Shown: positions 15,378 through 23,707, numbered from the stretch's first letter. The stretch is DNA of 29,700 bases from Firmicutes bacterium CAG:238 (GCA_000435615.1 FR882008.1:1-29700); one strand, 5' to 3'. Program-made: numbers and translations. The notes: generated by a model not told the origin, from the sequence alone.

Positions 15378-15528
15378 TGCAATCCGTTTTATGCGTATGC
15401 AAAAATACAACGCTTCCGAAAAGTGCCGCCCTGCAAATTCTCCCGCCGCTTTAACAAAAGAATTCTTACGCCTTGCTTACCTTTCCGTCCGGATGTTTCC
15501 TCTGCTGCAGAGATTCGTACATCCAAGC

Positions 15529-15614
15529 GATAACTCGTCTCCCGACTTGTCGTTTGAAACGCATTACGGTTGCTCGCCAGTATGGGACTCTCACCCAACT
15601 TCCGTTAGTTACCC
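15529..15614 (-). ncRNA. Compact cobalamin-riboswitch-like aptamer
   Basis: On the minus strand the conserved blocks occur in the right order: an AACGGAAG block (compare AAAGGGAA), a P4-like hairpin TGGGTGAGAGTCCCA (compare GGTGAAAATCC), GCAACCGTAATG (compare GCAACTGTAATG) and AAGTCGGGAGAC (compare AAGTCAGGAGACC). GGTAACT near the 5' end pairs with AGTTATC at the 3' end to close the fold. At about 86 nt it resembles the short cobalamin variants without peripheral helices. A terminator follows at 15341-15377. Ligand type and response are not determined, and block assignments were made by eye. Confidence 0.65.
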
Positions 15615-15646
15615 TTCGAAGTATGAAATTGTATCCTTATGCCACT

Positions 15647-15675
15647 ATCATACAATATTTTTTTGGTTTTGTAAA
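15647..15675 (-). promoter_or_regulatory. Promoter of the cobalamin-type leader
   Basis: On the minus strand TTTACA (15675-15670) and TATGAT (15652-15647) are 17 bp apart. Transcription from near 15640 would place the aptamer at the start of the message. Confidence 0.6.
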
Positions 15676-15714
15676 TAGGCAATCCGCGTGAGGCAGGGTT
15701 GTTTCATGCGATAT

Positions 15715-15746
15715 TCAGGATAAAATCAGACATACTCAGGTTAAAA
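15715..15746 (+). promoter_or_regulatory. Tandem 11-bp repeats, probable AraC-type activator half-sites
   Basis: TCAGGATAAAA (15715-15725) and TCAGGTTAAAA (15736-15746) match at 10 of 11 positions and start 21 bp apart. The second ends seven bases before the -35 of the hydantoinase promoter. AraC-family proteins bind direct half-sites with this spacing, and an AraC-type gene lies in the same cluster. Confidence 0.55.
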
Positions 15747-15753
15747 AACTGCA

Positions 15754-15781
15754 TTGTTATGAAAAATCAGGAGTCTATAAT
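15754..15781 (+). promoter_or_regulatory. Promoter of the hydantoin/allantoin cluster
   Basis: TTGTTA (15754-15759) and a perfect TATAAT (15776-15781) are 16 bp apart, with the start codon at 15803. The weak -35 and short spacer fit a promoter that needs an activator. The rest of the gene-free stretch 15323-15802 holds the divergent cobalamin-type leader. Confidence 0.65.
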
Positions 15782-15802
15782 GTAAGAAAGGAGGTCGCTA
15801 AA

Positions 15803-17170
15803 ATGAGATATGATTTAATAATTAAGAACGGTCAGGTTATCACGGAGGATGGAACGCAGCAGGTAGACGTGTGTATATGCGACGGAAAGATTGCATATGT
15901 CGGCAAGTGTACTGGCCAAGACAGCTGGGATAAGGAAGTTGATGCGGAGGGGCAGTATGTCTTCCCGGGATTTATTGATCCGCATGTGCACCTGAATGAT
16001 CCCGGCTTGACAAACAGTGAAGATTTTTATACCGGCACATGCGCTGCTGCAGCCGGAGGAATTACAACGGTATTGGAACATCCGTTGACTTTCCCTCTGC
16101 CGGATCATTTACAGAGTTTTAATGAAAAGAAAGAAATCGCAAAGAGCAAGGCTGTAGTCAATTTTGGGCTCTTTGGAGCCTGTTCGGAGAATAATCAATT
16201 AGAAATGGACAAAATGATAGAAAATGGTGCAATTGCCTTTAAAACATTTTTAACTTATTCACCCGAAATTCCGAAATTAGACGATGGACGTCTTTTGGAA
16301 CGTATGTCGTTTTTATCAGGCCGCGATATCGTGCTTGCCATCCATTGCGAGAATAATGATATTGTGGAGTACTGCACTGCTAAGCTGCAGGCAGAAGGAA
16401 GAATAAGCCCGGAAGATTATCCTGACGGCAGACCTGAAATCGCCGAAATTGAAGCGGTTTCAAGAATGGCTCTCTTTGCAAAGGAAACCGGTTGCAAAGT
16501 GAATATTGCACATTGCACTTTAGAAGAGGCGGTAGATATTGTACAAGAAGCCAAAAAAGCCGGGGCGGATATTTCCGTGGAGACTTGTCCGCAGTATTTG
16601 CTTTTAAATCGCTCTATGCTTCCAAAGCTGGGTGTGTTTGGAATATGCAATCCGCCGCTGCGCCGGGAGGAAAGCGTTGAAAAACTCTGGAATGCTATTT
16701 TTGACGGAAAAATTGATTGGGTATGCAGTGATCATGCGACTTATACCATAGAAGAAAAGATGGCCGGAAACGATAACATTTTTAAAACTCCGGCCGGTGT
16801 AACGAGCGTAGAACTTTGCTATCAACTGTTTTTCAGTGAAGGCGTCATCAAAAGAGGATTGCCCGTGGAAAAATTTGTGGAATTGAGCAGTACAAATGCG
16901 GCGAAAAGATATCGATTGTATCCGAACAAAGGTCGTATTGCGGTAGGTGCGGATGCGGATGTAGTCATTTTCGACCCGAATGAAGCATGGCACGTAGAGG
17001 ACAGTGCTTTGAAGCAAATGATAAAATGGAGTCCGTATCAAGGCATAAGCGTAAATGGAAAGGTCAAAAAAACAATTGTCAATGGCGTCGAAGTTTATGA
17101 CGGAGCGGATGTGATAGGCGAAAAAGGCTGCGGTACTTTTGCTCAGCCGATTGAAAGGAAAAACAGATGA
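15803..17170 (+). CDS. Hydantoinase/allantoinase (amidohydrolase superfamily)
   Basis: This cytoplasmic cyclic amidohydrolase opens a hydantoin ring to an N-carbamoyl amino acid, or allantoin to allantoate. The 455-residue TIM-barrel protein has the full binuclear metal set: H61 and H63 in DPHVHLNDPG, the carbamylated lysine K147 in AFKTF, H181, H237 and D310 in CSDHAT. A PLTFP segment near residues 94-98 resembles Arthrobacter L-hydantoinase, itself a relative of allantoinases. The gene begins behind AAAGGAGG and overlaps the racemase gene by four bases (ATGA). The neighbours (racemase, carbamoylase, NCS1 permease) fit both pathways, so the substrate is left open. Confidence 0.88.
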   Translation: MRYDLIIKNGQVITEDGTQQVDVCICDGKIAYVGKCTGQDSWDKEVDAEGQYVFPGFIDPHVHLNDPGLTNSEDFYTGTCAAAAGGITTVLEHPLTFPLPDHLQSFNEKKEIAKSKAVVNFGLFGACSENNQLEMDKMIENGAIAFKTFLTYSPEIPKLDDGRLLERMSFLSGRDIVLAIHCENNDIVEYCTAKLQAEGRISPEDYPDGRPEIAEIEAVSRMALFAKETGCKVNIAHCTLEEAVDIVQEAKKAGADISVETCPQYLLLNRSMLPKLGVFGICNPPLRREESVEKLWNAIFDGKIDWVCSDHATYTIEEKMAGNDNIFKTPAGVTSVELCYQLFFSEGVIKRGLPVEKFVELSSTNAAKRYRLYPNKGRIAVGADADVVIFDPNEAWHVEDSALKQMIKWSPYQGISVNGKVKKTIVNGVEVYDGADVIGEKGCGTFAQPIERKNR

Positions 17171-17838
17171 AGATTTTACTGCTAAATCCAAATTCATCAG
17201 AATTGGTAACTGACACCCTGCGGCAGGCTGTGGAACCTTTACAGACAACAATGCTTCACATAGATGTCAAGCATTGCAATAACACCCCGAAAGGGATTGT
17301 CTCCTGCTTTGATGAGCTGAAGGCGAGTGTGGAGGTCATCGATTTCCTCCTGGAAGCGGAAGCTGACTATGACGGTGCTATTATTGGATGCTTTGCGGAT
17401 CCGGGGCTGCGCGCTGCCAGAGAAATGATAAGGATTCCTGTCACAGGGCTTTATGAGAGTAGTTCTGTTTTCGCGAAACTGCAGGGACGCAGGTATTCCA
17501 TCATCGCCTCAGGAAATGAAGCGGATATTTCCCCGTGGATTGGAAGCATCCGGGATTTGGGAGATATGGAGCAGGTGGCTTCTATTCGATACATGAACTC
17601 CACAGTGGAAGATGCCGTGCATGCATCCGATGATGAAATCTGTGAACTCATTCGCATATGCAGAAAAGAAGATGGTGCGGATGCTGTCATATTAGGATGC
17701 GCGGCTTTTGCGGGGCGCGGAAGACGACTGTCAGAGCTTGCAGGGATATCCGTCATCGACGGCATCGAAGAATCTGTTCTTTTGACGAAAATGTTAACGG
17801 AATACGGAGGTGGTAAATCGTGTATAACGAAGAACTGA
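17167..17838 (+). CDS. Hydantoin/allantoin racemase (Asp/Glu racemase superfamily)
   Basis: It equilibrates the stereoisomers of a 5-substituted hydantoin or of allantoin by cofactor-free proton transfer between two cysteines. Both catalytic cysteines are visible, C75 in GCFADPGL and C178 in GCAAF, within 223 residues, the usual family size. The N terminus ILLLNPNSS is typical. The start overlaps the hydantoinase stop (ATGA), and its 3' end overlaps the next gene by 19 bases, implying tight translational coupling of the three enzymes. The substrate follows that of its neighbours. Confidence 0.87.
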   Translation: MKILLLNPNSSELVTDTLRQAVEPLQTTMLHIDVKHCNNTPKGIVSCFDELKASVEVIDFLLEAEADYDGAIIGCFADPGLRAAREMIRIPVTGLYESSSVFAKLQGRRYSIIASGNEADISPWIGSIRDLGDMEQVASIRYMNSTVEDAVHASDDEICELIRICRKEDGADAVILGCAAFAGRGRRLSELAGISVIDGIEESVLLTKMLTEYGGGKSCITKN

Positions 17839-19034
17839 AATGGATAGAAAACGGACTGGATCGGCTTCATGAAACCGGAAAAATGGGAAGCCTGCATTGG
17901 AGAGCGACCTACACAGAGGAGGATCAAAAAGCACGGAAACTTTTGGAGCAGTGGATGCGGGAAAAAGATTTAGAAGTATTTTATGATGATGTCGGCAATC
18001 TCTTCGGCAAAATAGAAGGAGAGCAGGATAAAATCGTCTTAACGGGTTCCCACCGAGACACTGTAAAGAACGGTGGAAAGTACGATGGCGCCCTGGGTAT
18101 CATTTGTGCGATTGCTGCCGCAAGTTCACTTTACGCGGAATTGGGTAAACCGAAAAAGAGTGTGGAGGTTGTCGCATTCTGTGAAGAAGAAGGCAGCAGA
18201 TTCCTCTCCGGATATCTGGGCAGCCGCTATCTGGTCGGGCAATTATCAGAGAATGCCATGCAGGAACGGGATGCAAATGGAATCACGGTAAGTGAGGCAT
18301 TACAGCACGCGGGATTTTCCGGAAAAGGAATGCAAAAATCACCGCAGATGCAGGATATTGAACGCTTTATCGAACTGCATATTGAACAAGGCGGTGTATT
18401 GGAGCAGAGTGGAGAGCAAGTCGGTCTGGTCACCTCAATTGTGGGGCTTTTGATTGGCAAAATCACGATTGAAGGACATCAAAATCATGCAGGTACGACG
18501 CCGATGCATCTGCGCAAAGACCCGGTGACAAGAGCCGCGCAGTTCATCACAGAAATGAATCAATGGGCCATGACCTACGGCGAAGCGGTCACTTGTACGT
18601 TTGGAGAAATTCAAGTGTTTCCGAATAAGAGCAATGTCATTGCCGGTTCCGTCAGCCTGTCTTTTGATATTCGTTCGACATCTCCTGCTATACTGCAGGA
18701 AGCACAGACGAGAATCAAAAATCTGCAGCAGCAGAAGGATGGATTCCGTTACACACTGGAATTTGCGGCACCGGACGCTCCGGCACAAATGGACGGGGAT
18801 GGTCTTCGGCTATTGGAAGAAGCCGCGAAAAGTCTGCATCTGTCCTATCGGAAAATGCACAGCGGTGCCGGTCATGACTCCCAGATATTAGCACAAAAAA
18901 CAAAGACAAATATGATTTTTATTCCAAGCGTCGGCGGAATCAGCCATTCGCCGGAGGAATACAGTAAGCCGGAGGATATCGGTCATGGTTACTTGTTGTT
19001 AAAAGCATTCTTGCGAGAGATTGCATGGACATAA
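17820..19034 (+). CDS. N-carbamoyl-L-amino acid hydrolase / allantoate amidohydrolase (M20 family)
   Basis: The enzyme removes the carbamoyl group from the product of the preceding hydrolase, releasing ammonia, CO2 and an amino acid (or ureidoglycine from allantoate). The 404-residue protein has the dinuclear metal motifs GSHRDTVKNGGKYDG (H78, D89), EEEGSRF (near 122-124), H187 in ELHIEQG and H376 in SHSPEE. The family usually has a hydrophobic residue where R79 follows H78. The start is GTG behind GGAGGT. L-carbamoylases and AllC are close relatives and cannot be separated by motif alone. Confidence 0.87.
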   Translation: MYNEELKWIENGLDRLHETGKMGSLHWRATYTEEDQKARKLLEQWMREKDLEVFYDDVGNLFGKIEGEQDKIVLTGSHRDTVKNGGKYDGALGIICAIAAASSLYAELGKPKKSVEVVAFCEEEGSRFLSGYLGSRYLVGQLSENAMQERDANGITVSEALQHAGFSGKGMQKSPQMQDIERFIELHIEQGGVLEQSGEQVGLVTSIVGLLIGKITIEGHQNHAGTTPMHLRKDPVTRAAQFITEMNQWAMTYGEAVTCTFGEIQVFPNKSNVIAGSVSLSFDIRSTSPAILQEAQTRIKNLQQQKDGFRYTLEFAAPDAPAQMDGDGLRLLEEAAKSLHLSYRKMHSGAGHDSQILAQKTKTNMIFIPSVGGISHSPEEYSKPEDIGHGYLLLKAFLREIAWT

Positions 19035-19046
19035 GGAGGAAAAGAT

Positions 19047-20471
19047 ATGGAAAAAGACAAACTGACGAATCAAAACAAGTACGATACATTGGAAATAAAG
19101 GATATTGACAAAAAAAGCAGTCTCCTGACAGGAAAAGATATTTTGCCATGTCCTTATGACAAGAGAACTGTCACACCAAATAAATTGATTGCTATATGGT
19201 TTGCAATGGCGATTGAAGTAACCATATTTATGTCCGCTGCGCAGTTGTATCAAATGATTCCTGTATGGGAAGTGTTGCTTGCCTGTATAGTGGGACACTT
19301 ACTGTTGTTTATTGTTTTGCTGTTTACTCAGGATATGGGCATCAAATATGGTATCCCGTTTGCTGTTTCTTTGAGACCTTCTTTTGGATATGTGGGAGCG
19401 ATTGTTGCACCGTATTTCAGGGCGATACCGGCGATGTTCTGGTTTGGTTTTCAAACATGGGTGGCAGCGTCTGCAATGAACGAAATCATTCATGTAACTT
19501 TTCATTATGATAATCTTACATTATGGATTATCCTCGTAGGCTTTGTGCAGATTGCGCATACGACTCTGGGCATTGAAGCTGTTACAAGATTAAGTCAGCT
19601 GGCCGTTCCGATGTTGATTGCGGTAGGGATATATATCTCTTATGTTGCATTTACAGATTTTGATTTAACTCTTTCTGAAATTTGGACAATGTCCGGATCG
19701 AAAGAAAAAACCTGCTCATTTATGTTTGCTGCATTAAGTTTTACCGGAGGATGGGCTACGATGAGTATTTCTATTATGGACATTACCAAGGATTGTGTAA
19801 TTTCCCCTGAAGAATGCTCCACTCTCGGCAAAGTAACAAAAAAATATTTGCCTTCACAGCTAATTGGTATTATCCCGGCGGTAGTGTTTTATACTTTTAT
19901 TGGAATTCTTGGTGCTATCACAACAGGTTATAGCGATCCGGCAAAGATTTTGGTTGCAATCAATGCAGGAAGAAGTGACTTGGCACTGGTTGTCTGCTTG
20001 GTTTTTATTCTGATAGCTACATGGTGTACAAACGACACTGCAAATTTATTCCCTGCGGCATATACAATTACAAACACTGCACCGAAAAAAATCACTTTCG
20101 CTATGGGCGTTGTGATTGCCGGCTTAGTTGGACTGGCTATGAGACCATGGCTGGCAGCAGATTCCATTACCGATGTAATGGTAATTATAGGAAATTTATT
20201 GGCTCCGGTTGCAGGTATCATGATTAGCGATTACTATTTTCTTCGGAAAAGAAAAATTAATGTGGAAGATCTGTATGACTTAAACGGTCAGTACAAATAT
20301 TATAAAAACGTGAATCCGGCAGCAGTGATTGCCTTGGTCGCAACGACTGTGATTTGTTGGAACTTTGGAGACGCGCAATTTTTTGCAAGCTTGCTTTTAT
20401 CAGGAATTCTTTATATAATATTAATGAAAACTTGGATTATTAAAAAATATCCTCAGCCCGAAATTAAATAG
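19047..20471 (+). CDS. NCS1 family permease for hydantoin, allantoin or a similar ring compound
   Basis: This integral membrane protein imports the substrate of the cluster, probably with Na+ or H+. It has 474 residues with about twelve hydrophobic helices after a charged 45-residue N terminus. NCS1 features include the IPFAVSLRPSFG segment and the WFGFQTWVAASA helix, as in the benzylhydantoin transporter Mhp1 and in allantoin permeases, and the late ISDYYFLRKRK segment. It follows the carbamoylase after 12 bases with an AAGGAGG site and is part of the same operon. Confidence 0.88.
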   Translation: MEKDKLTNQNKYDTLEIKDIDKKSSLLTGKDILPCPYDKRTVTPNKLIAIWFAMAIEVTIFMSAAQLYQMIPVWEVLLACIVGHLLLFIVLLFTQDMGIKYGIPFAVSLRPSFGYVGAIVAPYFRAIPAMFWFGFQTWVAASAMNEIIHVTFHYDNLTLWIILVGFVQIAHTTLGIEAVTRLSQLAVPMLIAVGIYISYVAFTDFDLTLSEIWTMSGSKEKTCSFMFAALSFTGGWATMSISIMDITKDCVISPEECSTLGKVTKKYLPSQLIGIIPAVVFYTFIGILGAITTGYSDPAKILVAINAGRSDLALVVCLVFILIATWCTNDTANLFPAAYTITNTAPKKITFAMGVVIAGLVGLAMRPWLAADSITDVMVIIGNLLAPVAGIMISDYYFLRKRKINVEDLYDLNGQYKYYKNVNPAAVIALVATTVICWNFGDAQFFASLLLSGILYIILMKTWIIKKYPQPEIK

Positions 20472-20485
20472 GGATTGTATTGTTG

Positions 20486-20506
20486 CTAATCACTAATCAC
20501 TAAGCA
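20486..20506 (+). repeat. Three tandem 7-bp repeats before the AraC-type gene
   Basis: CTAATCA, CTAATCA and CTAAGCA run without a gap and end just before the TGGAGGGG ribosome site. Such short tandem units can change copy number by slippage. No effect is proven. Confidence 0.5.
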
Positions 20507-20522
20507 TTGGAGGGGATTCTTG

Positions 20523-21743
20523 ATGTTGAAATATTCAGATTTATGCAAAGCCGGAATATGCACGATAAAAAGGATCCCCTTTCATGTGTGCAAAGAATTG
20601 ACAGTGATTTATATTGTAACAGGGCGTTTAAAATTTACAACCGTGTCAGGAGCACAAATCCTTCATGAAGGGCAAATTGAGATTTTGAATGTCGAGGAAC
20701 CTATCATGTTGGAGTCTGAAAGCGAGTCTTGCAGGGTTATTTATTTCAGCTTTGATCATGCTTTTCTAAAAAACAAAAACACAGATTTTGAGTGTGTTAC
20801 ATATAATTGCAATATTTGTAATTTTTTTAGCGCGATAGCTCCGAAGAAAAACATAGATGTGCTGACAAATATGATGCTTCAGACTGTCCGTGCCATTTAC
20901 GCAAATGAACCATATGCGGAGATGAAAACCAGAGTGGAGGATCTGTTGGACTACATAATGAAGTATTTTGATGATGTAGGGCATCTTTTTTCCGGTGATT
21001 TGGAAGAAAATATCCGTAAGGAAAGGTTTCAGCGCATCAGTTCATACATGATATCGAATGTCACAAAGAAAATTCCACTCAATGATATCGCGAAAAATGA
21101 ATACTTGAGCGTTCCTTATTTATCCAAAGAGTATGCCCTGAGGCTGGGGAAAAACTACAATGTCGTAAGCAACTATTATAAAACGATCGATGCGGTGATC
21201 CAACTACTTGACACAGATAATACCTTGACATACATTGCTGAGACAAGCGGATTTTCTTCCATACGGTACTATAACAAGGCGTTTACAAATTATCTTGGCT
21301 GCTTACCGTCAAAGTTTCGGTCGCTTTATAAAGGAAAAACCTGGGATGCAGCGGATGAAAAGATAACGATGCAAGAATTCGACCAAATGTCGGGTTCTCC
21401 AACCAAGCAGGCAACACAGACAATAATAAGGGTAGAGCTTCAGACAGAGAATCAGGGCTTATGCCGTTACACATTTACAGGATATGCCGAAAAGCCGCAA
21501 ACATACACGCTCATCATTGATGGCGCTAAAAATCTGAAAAAAGGGATGATCATGCATATTGATGATGAATTAAACCGCTATCTTGGAGACATGACCGCGC
21601 ATGATCTTTCCGACGAGGTAAACGTATTTAAAAAAATGCAAGGCATTCGCCACGAAGTCCGGTACTTGGAGGCTTCGGAGTCGGAAGTGAAAACAACGCT
21701 ATGCGGAAAATGGTATGTCGAACTGTATATTGTGGTTGTATGA
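20523..21743 (+). CDS. AraC family regulator with a C-terminal extension
   Basis: The 406-residue protein has an N-terminal cupin-like sensing half (about 1-150), an AraC double helix-turn-helix (about 182-272, with a second helix-turn-helix IAETSGFSSIRYYNKAF followed by LGCLPSKFR), and then about 130 further residues. AraC proteins normally end at the DNA-binding domain, so this tail is unusual; it looks beta-rich and may be a second ligand domain. ATG at 20523 fits the GGAGGGG site better than the TTG one codon earlier. It most likely activates the surrounding catabolic operon through the repeats at 15715-15746. The coding region looks more AT-rich than its neighbours. Confidence 0.85.
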   Translation: MLKYSDLCKAGICTIKRIPFHVCKELTVIYIVTGRLKFTTVSGAQILHEGQIEILNVEEPIMLESESESCRVIYFSFDHAFLKNKNTDFECVTYNCNICNFFSAIAPKKNIDVLTNMMLQTVRAIYANEPYAEMKTRVEDLLDYIMKYFDDVGHLFSGDLEENIRKERFQRISSYMISNVTKKIPLNDIAKNEYLSVPYLSKEYALRLGKNYNVVSNYYKTIDAVIQLLDTDNTLTYIAETSGFSSIRYYNKAFTNYLGCLPSKFRSLYKGKTWDAADEKITMQEFDQMSGSPTKQATQTIIRVELQTENQGLCRYTFTGYAEKPQTYTLIIDGAKNLKKGMIMHIDDELNRYLGDMTAHDLSDEVNVFKKMQGIRHEVRYLEASESEVKTTLCGKWYVELYIVVV

Positions 21744-21774
21744 TATCCACGGAAAAAAGCAAAGGAGGCTGACC

Positions 21775-22788
21775 ATGCAGAAATTTATCATTTTAAATCA
21801 GGAAGATATTGCACAACTTTTAACCATGCAGGATGTCCTTGCAGCGGTAGAAAAAGCTTATAGCTGCAAGTGCAGCAAGCAAGCGGAGCTTTTTCCGTTA
21901 GTCTGTCATTCTTTTGAGGATGGTTACGAGGAATTTGACATCAAAAGCGGCAGCGCAGATGATGCCGGCATTTTCGGTATGAAACTGGTCAGTGCCTTTG
22001 CACGCAACAGCGATCTTGGTCTTCCGCGCCTGACCGGCACTATTTTAATTTTTGATCGAAAAACCGGTATGCTTCGGAGTATGATGGACGGCGGTCTGAT
22101 CACCAATATGCGAACCGGAGCTGCAGGTGGTGTGGGCTGCAAGGTGCTGGCACGTCCTGAGTCAGAAACCGTTCTGCTCGTCGGAACCGGTGCACAGGGT
22201 CCGATGCTGCTGCGCGCAGTTCTTTCCGTCATGCGTAAGGTCAAGAGGATTCTTGTGGTTAATCCGCACACACCGCAAAAGGCAAAGTCCTTTGTAGAAG
22301 ATTTTCATCAGATACTCGCCGCGGAATTTCCGCATTTTCTCTCGAGCATCACATTGGAAGCCATCGACAATCCGGAGCAGGGATGCAGACAGGCCGATAT
22401 TATCCTGACGGCTACTCCGGCGCGTACCGGCATCATCAAAGCCGACTGGATTCGCCCCGGCACACACCTTTCCTGTATCGGTTCGGATATGGAGGGTAAA
22501 CAGGAGCTTGAGGAGGTACTGACTGCCAAATCGCATGTTTTCTGCGACGATCTTGCACAGGTTATTGCGGTCGGTGAATGCGAAAAAGCGGTTAAGTCGG
22601 GGCTTCTCAACCCTGCAGATATTACAGAAATCGGAGATGTGCTGCTTGGCAAAGCTGCCGGGCGGCAAAACGATGCGGAAATCACGATTTTTGACAGCAC
22701 CGGAATCGGATTGCAGGATCTGATGACCGCATCATTCGTCACCGAGCTTGCCGAAAAACAGAACCTTGGAATCCACGCTCAGCTATAA
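21775..22788 (+). CDS. Ornithine cyclodeaminase / mu-crystallin family protein
   Basis: Members convert ornithine to proline and ammonia, or act as amino-acid dehydrogenases or ketimine reductases. The 337-residue protein has the NAD loop GTGAQG (137-142), and residues aligned by position to the catalytic set of Pseudomonas ornithine cyclodeaminase: K70, R113 and D238. The start at 21775 follows AAAGGAGG; an in-frame ATG at 21715 lies inside the AraC-type gene. It is 31 bases behind that gene, in the hydantoin-type cluster. Proline formation would tie it to ornithine metabolism, but an imine-reducing role on the cluster's product is equally possible. Confidence 0.83.
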   Translation: MQKFIILNQEDIAQLLTMQDVLAAVEKAYSCKCSKQAELFPLVCHSFEDGYEEFDIKSGSADDAGIFGMKLVSAFARNSDLGLPRLTGTILIFDRKTGMLRSMMDGGLITNMRTGAAGGVGCKVLARPESETVLLVGTGAQGPMLLRAVLSVMRKVKRILVVNPHTPQKAKSFVEDFHQILAAEFPHFLSSITLEAIDNPEQGCRQADIILTATPARTGIIKADWIRPGTHLSCIGSDMEGKQELEEVLTAKSHVFCDDLAQVIAVGECEKAVKSGLLNPADITEIGDVLLGKAAGRQNDAEITIFDSTGIGLQDLMTASFVTELAEKQNLGIHAQL

Positions 22789-22839
22789 GGCAGTCGATGA
22801 AAAACACAGATAATTTGAGAATCATAAGGAGAGAAAATC

Positions 22840-23649
22840 ATGAAGACTTATTTACTGGAGGAAATGACCTGGCCCGAAATCCAAGCCGCAATGAAAAATG
22901 GATGTGATACGGTTGTCATTTATGCAGCATCCATTGAGCAGCATGGTCCTGCCCTGCCGGAGATGACCGATACGATACTCGGTTATGCTGCCGCCTCGGA
23001 TCTTGCGAAACGCCTCGGCAACGCTTTGGCTGCGCCTCTGATCCGCCCGGGGCTGTCTGCGCATCATATGTGCTTTCCGGGGAGCATCACCCTGCGGCCT
23101 GAAACTTTTCGCGCAGTAGTGGAAGACTATATCTCTGCCTATGTGCATCACGGCTTCCGGACGATTGTTCTGGCTTCCTCGCACGGCGGCAATTTTCGTG
23201 CACTGGAAGAGATTGCACAGCAACAGTCAGAACAGTACCCACATGTGCGTATCGTTTGCGGCTGCAGTCTTGAGGAACTGGATGCAGCACTTGCGGAGGT
23301 TGAGGTTTTGGAAGGTCTCCCTGTCGGAACCTGCGGTGGTCATGCCTGTGATTGGGAAACTTCCGTTATGATGATGCTTAATGAAGATTACGTACGCCGG
23401 GAAAAACTGCAGCGCGGTCATGTCGGTGCTCTTACGGAAGAATTGCTTCACCGCTTCTTTGAGGATGGGGTCATGTCCGTCAGTGAGATTGGTGTCATGG
23501 GTGATCCAACCGGAGCCGATGCTGCACGTGGCATCCGTTACTTCCAATATATGCAGGATATGCAGGAAAAAGCTGTCCGCAAGCATTTGATGGAATGGGA
23601 TAAAAAAAGTGCAATCAGCATGCTGAATAACTCTTTCTCATATTGGTAA
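22840..23649 (+). CDS. Creatininase family amidohydrolase
   Basis: Creatininase-family enzymes hydrolyse cyclic amides such as creatinine at a binuclear metal site. The 269-residue protein has the family start IEQHGPALPEMTD, giving likely metal ligands E33, H35 and D44, close to E34, H36 and D45 of Pseudomonas creatininase. Further motifs are SSHGGN (H115) and GGHACDWETS (H168, E173). The last motif is usually HAGxxETS, so C169 and D171 are unusual. It is the last enzyme of the cluster. A lactam or cyclic urea related to the hydantoin substrate is a reasonable guess; creatinine itself is not established. Confidence 0.83.
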   Translation: MKTYLLEEMTWPEIQAAMKNGCDTVVIYAASIEQHGPALPEMTDTILGYAAASDLAKRLGNALAAPLIRPGLSAHHMCFPGSITLRPETFRAVVEDYISAYVHHGFRTIVLASSHGGNFRALEEIAQQQSEQYPHVRIVCGCSLEELDAALAEVEVLEGLPVGTCGGHACDWETSVMMMLNEDYVRREKLQRGHVGALTEELLHRFFEDGVMSVSEIGVMGDPTGADAARGIRYFQYMQDMQEKAVRKHLMEWDKKSAISMLNNSFSYW

Positions 23650-23707
23650 CCCTTTCCTATTTCTCTAATCCCGCAGGTCAATTTCGCCGCTTGGTGCGAA
23701 CTCCTGC

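Noticed and set aside
15529..15614. FMN, SAM or T-box type leader instead of cobalamin
   Set aside because: The GGTGAGAGTCC block resembles the FMN element, but the GCAACCGTAATG and AAGTCGGGAGAC blocks and their order fit cobalamin better; the T-box sequence is absent.
15391..15678. 95-residue plus-strand frame in the gap before the hydantoinase
   Set aside because: It lies over the cobalamin-type leader on the other strand, has no ribosome site, and the base pattern is explained by conserved RNA blocks.
20486..20506. CRISPR-like or phage-type repeat
   Set aside because: The units are only 7 bp with no spacers, so this is a simple tandem repeat.
23650..23707. Terminator after the creatininase gene
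   Set aside because: A TTCGC/GCGAA stem with a partly paired CAGG/CCTG base is possible, but it has no T-run and the pairing is weak.
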